From Deltaproteobacteria bacterium (GTDB taxonomy: Bacteria; Myxococcota; Polyangia; Polyangiales; B10-G4): a stretch of DNA of 8,150 bases. Below, one piece after another: positions 6,223-8,150 of this stretch (positions within the stretch are counted from its first letter, which is position 1; each line of letters opens with the position of its first letter). The DNA lies in contig JAFDCW010000152.1 in the NCBI GenBank assembly GCA_019312705.1, forward strand, positions 1 to 8,150, in the 5' to 3' direction. Under the pieces are notes generated by a model. It ran no database searches. It worked only from the letters and a program-made list of their open reading frames with translations, and was not told the DNA's origin. The position numbers were made by a program, and so were the translations under genes.

Positions 6223-7113
6223 TCAGGCCATTGGCCGATAGGCGTCCCAGCCGAAGCGCTCTGGATATTCGCGCCAGGGACCTTCGCAACGGTCGTTGCG
6301 CGTGCACTCCCCACAGCGCGGACCCTTGGCTTTGCCTTCGTCCGCTCGCCACGTCGAGAAGCCGAAGAGCTCGCCGTCGACGTCGACGACGGTCGTATCG
6401 GGGATGCGCTCCTCGACGACTGCGTCCTCGAGCCCCGGGAGCAGGCATGGCGGGACCGCCTCGGTCACGACCCTCATCGAGAGTGAACGCCCGGCGCGGA
6501 TCGCTCCGGCCATCGCCTCCGCCGCCTCGTCGATGGGCGGCACGATCTGGTCGTAGAGCTCGCCGGCGGTGCCGACCGGATGTACCAGGGCGAGCTGGGC
6601 CTGGCGCACGCCCAAGGACCCCAGGAGCCGGATGGTGTCTTCGAGGCAACCGAGGTTGTCGCGGACGACGACCGTATTGGTGAGCAGTAGGGCGCCGGCG
6701 CGGGCGACGTTTCGCATGCCCGCGACCGTCTGGTCGAAGGACCCCGGGGCCCCCGTGAGGGCGTCGTGGACCGCCGCGGTCGAGCCGTGCAGCGCCGGCG
6801 AAAACTCGGTCACCCCGGCGCGCATCAAGCGGTCCACGAGGGGCGCGTAGGTGAGCATGCGGCCGTTGGTCTGAAGCTGAATCGGGGCGTATCCGATGGC
6901 GTGGGCGAGGGCGACCAGCTTCACCAGGTCGCGGCGAATCGTGGGCTCGCCGCCGGTCAGGACCAAGCCGCGGCCCGGCGCAAAGGCCTTCCGCATGCGG
7001 TCCGCGAGCTCCTTCGCGTCGATGAAGCCTACGTCCCGGCGCTTGTGACCTTGGGCGCAGAATACGCAGCGGTTGTTGCAGGCGAAGCCGACCTTGATAT
7101 CTGCTCGACTCAT
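6223..7113 (-). CDS. Radical SAM protein with four extra cysteines (auxiliary cluster likely)
   Basis: A 296-residue cytoplasmic enzyme. C12, C16 and C19 (CNNRCVFC) form the CxxxCxxC site, very close to the N-terminus. GGEPT at 54-58 is the SAM-binding motif, and QTNGRML (81-87) and the LHG..A.VHD segment (108-117) continue the barrel. C223 (PPCLLPG) plus C267, C270 and C276 (CGEC-x5-C) near the C-terminus are spaced like ligands of one auxiliary Fe-S cluster. The end EYPERFGWDAYRP (282-294) looks conserved in style. It is not a SPASM enzyme: the seven-cysteine pattern is absent, and it is clearly distinct from the SPASM enzyme downstream. The gene starts 28 bases after the Rieske stop; AGGA lies 13 bases before the ATG, rather far. 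Substrate unknown. The Rieske neighbour could supply or accept electrons, or be the substrate; both are speculation. Confidence 0.88.
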   Translation of the reverse strand: MSRADIKVGFACNNRCVFCAQGHKRRDVGFIDAKELADRMRKAFAPGRGLVLTGGEPTIRRDLVKLVALAHAIGYAPIQLQTNGRMLTYAPLVDRLMRAGVTEFSPALHGSTAAVHDALTGAPGSFDQTVAGMRNVARAGALLLTNTVVVRDNLGCLEDTIRLLGSLGVRQAQLALVHPVGTAGELYDQIVPPIDEAAEAMAGAIRAGRSLSMRVVTEAVPPCLLPGLEDAVVEERIPDTTVVDVDGELFGFSTWRADEGKAKGPRCGECTRNDRCEGPWREYPERFGWDAYRPMA

Positions 7114-7141
7114 CGCGTTCGCGTCATCCTGATCCGAGGCG

Positions 7142-7522
7142 TCACAGCTCGTAGTCGAAGTCGTCGACCAGGCCCTCGCGGAAGGCGCGCGCCTCGGCGC
7201 CGTCGATCTGTACTTCGTCCAGGGACTGGTTCACCCAGACGCGGAAGCGTTTGATGTCGGCTCCGGCGATGGCCTCGCTCTCACCGGTCGCGCACTCGAA
7301 GGCCCATCCGTGCTCTGCGCAGACGATCTCCGTTCCTTCGATGGTCCCGCAGGCGAGGTCGGCGCCGCGGTGCGGACAGAGCCGGTGGAGCACGTGCGCC
7401 TCGTCCCCGAGGCGGATGACCACGAGGGGCACGCCCTCGACCTCGGCCCGCGCTGGCTGTCGTTCCTCGAGGGAACTCCAGGCCACCACCCGAGTCGCCT
7501 CGTCACCCATGGTTCGCCCCAT
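7142..7522 (-). CDS. Rieske-type [2Fe-2S] ferredoxin
   Basis: A 126-residue soluble protein containing a single Rieske fold. C49-P-H51-R-G and C68-A-E-H71-G-W are the two ligand boxes (CxH, 16 residues, CxxH), in which two cysteines and two histidines bind a [2Fe-2S] cluster. The size and boxes fit the ferredoxin-like Rieske proteins that pass electrons to or from other enzymes, such as ring-hydroxylating oxygenases; no oxygenase subunit is visible here. The C-terminal 15 residues are acidic (VDDFDYEL). Two ATGs are possible, 7522 and 7510; the first is listed, while the second has a weak GGGGCG 4 bases upstream. It is the first gene of the - strand set, followed by the radical SAM enzyme. 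I saw no clear promoter in the 95 bases upstream (7523-7617). Confidence 0.88.
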   Translation of the reverse strand: MGRTMGDEATRVVAWSSLEERQPARAEVEGVPLVVIRLGDEAHVLHRLCPHRGADLACGTIEGTEIVCAEHGWAFECATGESEAIAGADIKRFRVWVNQSLDEVQIDGAEARAFREGLVDDFDYEL

Positions 7523-7589
7523 TGGTAGAGGGCGCTCTCGCGTACAGCGTGCTCACTGCGTCTGATCTTAGGTCGTCTCTCGTGACGCC

Positions 7590-7605
7590 CTTGATTTCGC
7601 TCAAG
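7590..7605 (-). other. Small stem-loop between the 97-aa gene and the Rieske gene
   Basis: CTTGA and TCAAG form a perfect 5-bp stem around a 6-base loop, 12 bases after the - strand stop of the small gene. There is no T-run. It could be a weak terminator or a processing site, or chance. Confidence 0.2.
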
Positions 7606-7617
7606 TGGGTTGTGGCT

Positions 7618-7911
7618 TCAGCTCTGGCTGAGGGCCATCCACGCCCGGGCCACGTGGGCCGCCGCGCGAACCCGGGTCGGCTCACCGAGCTCCGGCAACA
7701 TCGTCTTCGCGATGCTCAGTGGATCGCCGCGCCCGTCGAGCAGCATCTGAGTAATCGTCGCGCCCCGTTGCCGCGCGCGGGCGCGACCGAGGTACGGCAA
7801 AAGAACCACGCCCAAGCGGCGAGAGCCGCGGTTGAGCATGTATGTGAATCGGCAGGTGTCCCCCATGGACAAGACGCCTATCAGGTGAGCCGGCGTTCGG
7901 GGAGACCTCAT
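7618..7911 (-). CDS. Hypothetical protein (97 aa)
   Basis: I do not recognise this protein. It is predicted soluble and rich in Arg and Leu, with no signal peptide, no membrane helix and one cysteine (C20). The central part is basic (RARARQRG). The second half looks helical (TQMLLDGRGDPLSIAKTMLP and beyond). Support for coding: AAGGGGG, the best ribosome site in the window, lies 7 bases before the ATG at 7911, and about 80% of its codons end in G or C. An internal ATG at 7866 is a possible alternative start. It is on the same strand as the Rieske operon, 95 bases upstream of it, so co-transcription is possible but not shown. A + strand open frame crosses the same bases and cannot be excluded. 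It could also be a decayed gene fragment. Confidence 0.45.
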   Translation of the reverse strand: MRSPRTPAHLIGVLSMGDTCRFTYMLNRGSRRLGVVLLPYLGRARARQRGATITQMLLDGRGDPLSIAKTMLPELGEPTRVRAAAHVARAWMALSQS

Positions 7912-7918
7912 GTCTGAT

Positions 7919-7925
7919 CCCCCTT
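7919..7925 (-). promoter_or_regulatory. Ribosome binding site of the 97-aa gene
   Basis: AAGGGGG on the - strand matches the consensus AAGGAGG at 6 of 7 bases, with a 7-base spacer to the ATG at 7911. It is the main argument that this small frame is translated. Confidence 0.5.
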
Positions 7926-7934
7926 CACTTTTGT

Positions 7935-7999
7935 GGGAGGTTGAGGGGGGAGGTGCGATCCGGGCCTACACATACCAAATGGGGGATGCCAGGGGGGGG
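7935..7999 (+). other. G-run region upstream of the 97-aa gene
   Basis: The + strand has G-tracts of 3, 6, 3, 5 and 8 bases (7935, 7945, 7962, 7981 and 7992). Loop lengths vary, so it is only a possible G-quadruplex former. It lies in the presumed 5' region of the small - strand gene. No promoter is clear on either strand. Confidence 0.35.
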
Positions 8000-8069
8000 C
8001 GTTTCCGTTCCCGTTCCCGTTCCCGTTCCCGTGTCCGTCACCGTTCCCGTTCCCGTTCCCGTTCCCGTC
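8000..8069 (+). repeat. TTCCCG hexanucleotide tandem array
   Basis: Eleven complete 6-base units (CGTTCC register) run without a phase break from 8000 to 8065, with a partial unit to 8069. Eight are perfect; unit 1 (CGTTTC) and units 6-7 (CGTGTC, CGTCAC) are variants, splitting the array into two perfect blocks of four. Read on the + strand it would encode alternating Arg-Ser. No gene is supported across it. This is a simple-sequence repeat able to change length by slippage. Confidence 0.95.
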
Positions 8070-8150
8070 TAACGAGTAGTCAGAAGTATCTGGATCATTC
8101 CGCGGGCTTAGGGGTCTGCGGTTGACCTAGCCTGGCGAAAAGCGATCGTA
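8070..8150. other. Window edge without a recognisable gene
   Basis: No supported coding region on either strand. TTGACC at 8122-8127 resembles a -35 box reading out of the window on the + strand; the matching -10 box would fall at or beyond the edge. Confidence 0.2.

Noticed and set aside
7522..7917. + strand frame across the 97-aa gene
   Set aside because: It begins at the Rieske start region with no good ribosome site; the - strand frame has a strong one. Not fully excluded.
8000..8069. CRISPR array
   Set aside because: The repeat unit is 6 bases with no spacers; it is a simple tandem repeat.
7910..8125. Arg-Ser repeat protein
   Set aside because: The Arg-Ser run is only the translation of the TTCCCG array; there is no ribosome site or non-repeat domain.
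8122..8127. Promoter at the window edge (TTGACC)
   Set aside because: No -10 box is visible before the edge, so it cannot be judged.

Overview
The window is GC-rich throughout, with codon third positions dominated by G and C. It carries several lipoproteins with Pro/Ala/Asp-rich linkers, a cysteine-rich Sel1-repeat lipoprotein and radical SAM enzymes. This combination suggests a Myxococcota (Polyangia or Sandaracinus-like) chromosome. That placement is inference from style and gene content; there is no rRNA or other marker gene in the window.

Left part, + strand (1-3691). The window opens inside a WxxGxW-repeat protein with a His/Tyr tract and an Arg-rich tail. It is followed 10 bases later by a four-helix ABA4-like (DUF4281) membrane protein, whose stop overlaps the start of a membrane-anchored M90 (MtfA-like) zinc peptidase. 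These three look like one co-translated unit. After a 43-base gap comes a 540-residue lipoprotein with eleven regularly spaced cysteine pairs (Sel1/Hcp-type repeats) and a separate C-terminal domain.

Middle (3692-5086). A 105-base spacer with an 8-bp tandem repeat precedes a full-length radical SAM/SPASM enzyme. It has the complete CxxxCxxC site and the complete seven-cysteine SPASM signature, typical of peptide or protein maturases. No precursor-peptide gene is visible next to it.

Right part, - strand (5122-7522). Read in transcription order, this is a small Rieske [2Fe-2S] protein, a second and different radical SAM enzyme with four extra cysteines, and a very cysteine-rich lipoprotein containing an internal duplication. 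Gaps of 28 and 51 bases suggest one operon, which converges on the SPASM enzyme gene with only 35 bases between stops. The pairing of a Rieske protein, a radical SAM enzyme and a secreted Cys-rich lipoprotein is the most unusual arrangement here; its function is not evident from sequence.

Right edge (7523-8150). There is a probable small - strand gene of unknown function (97 aa) with the best ribosome binding site in the window. Upstream of it lie a G-run region and a TTCCCG hexanucleotide array. I saw no tRNA, rRNA, CRISPR array, insertion sequence or phage gene.
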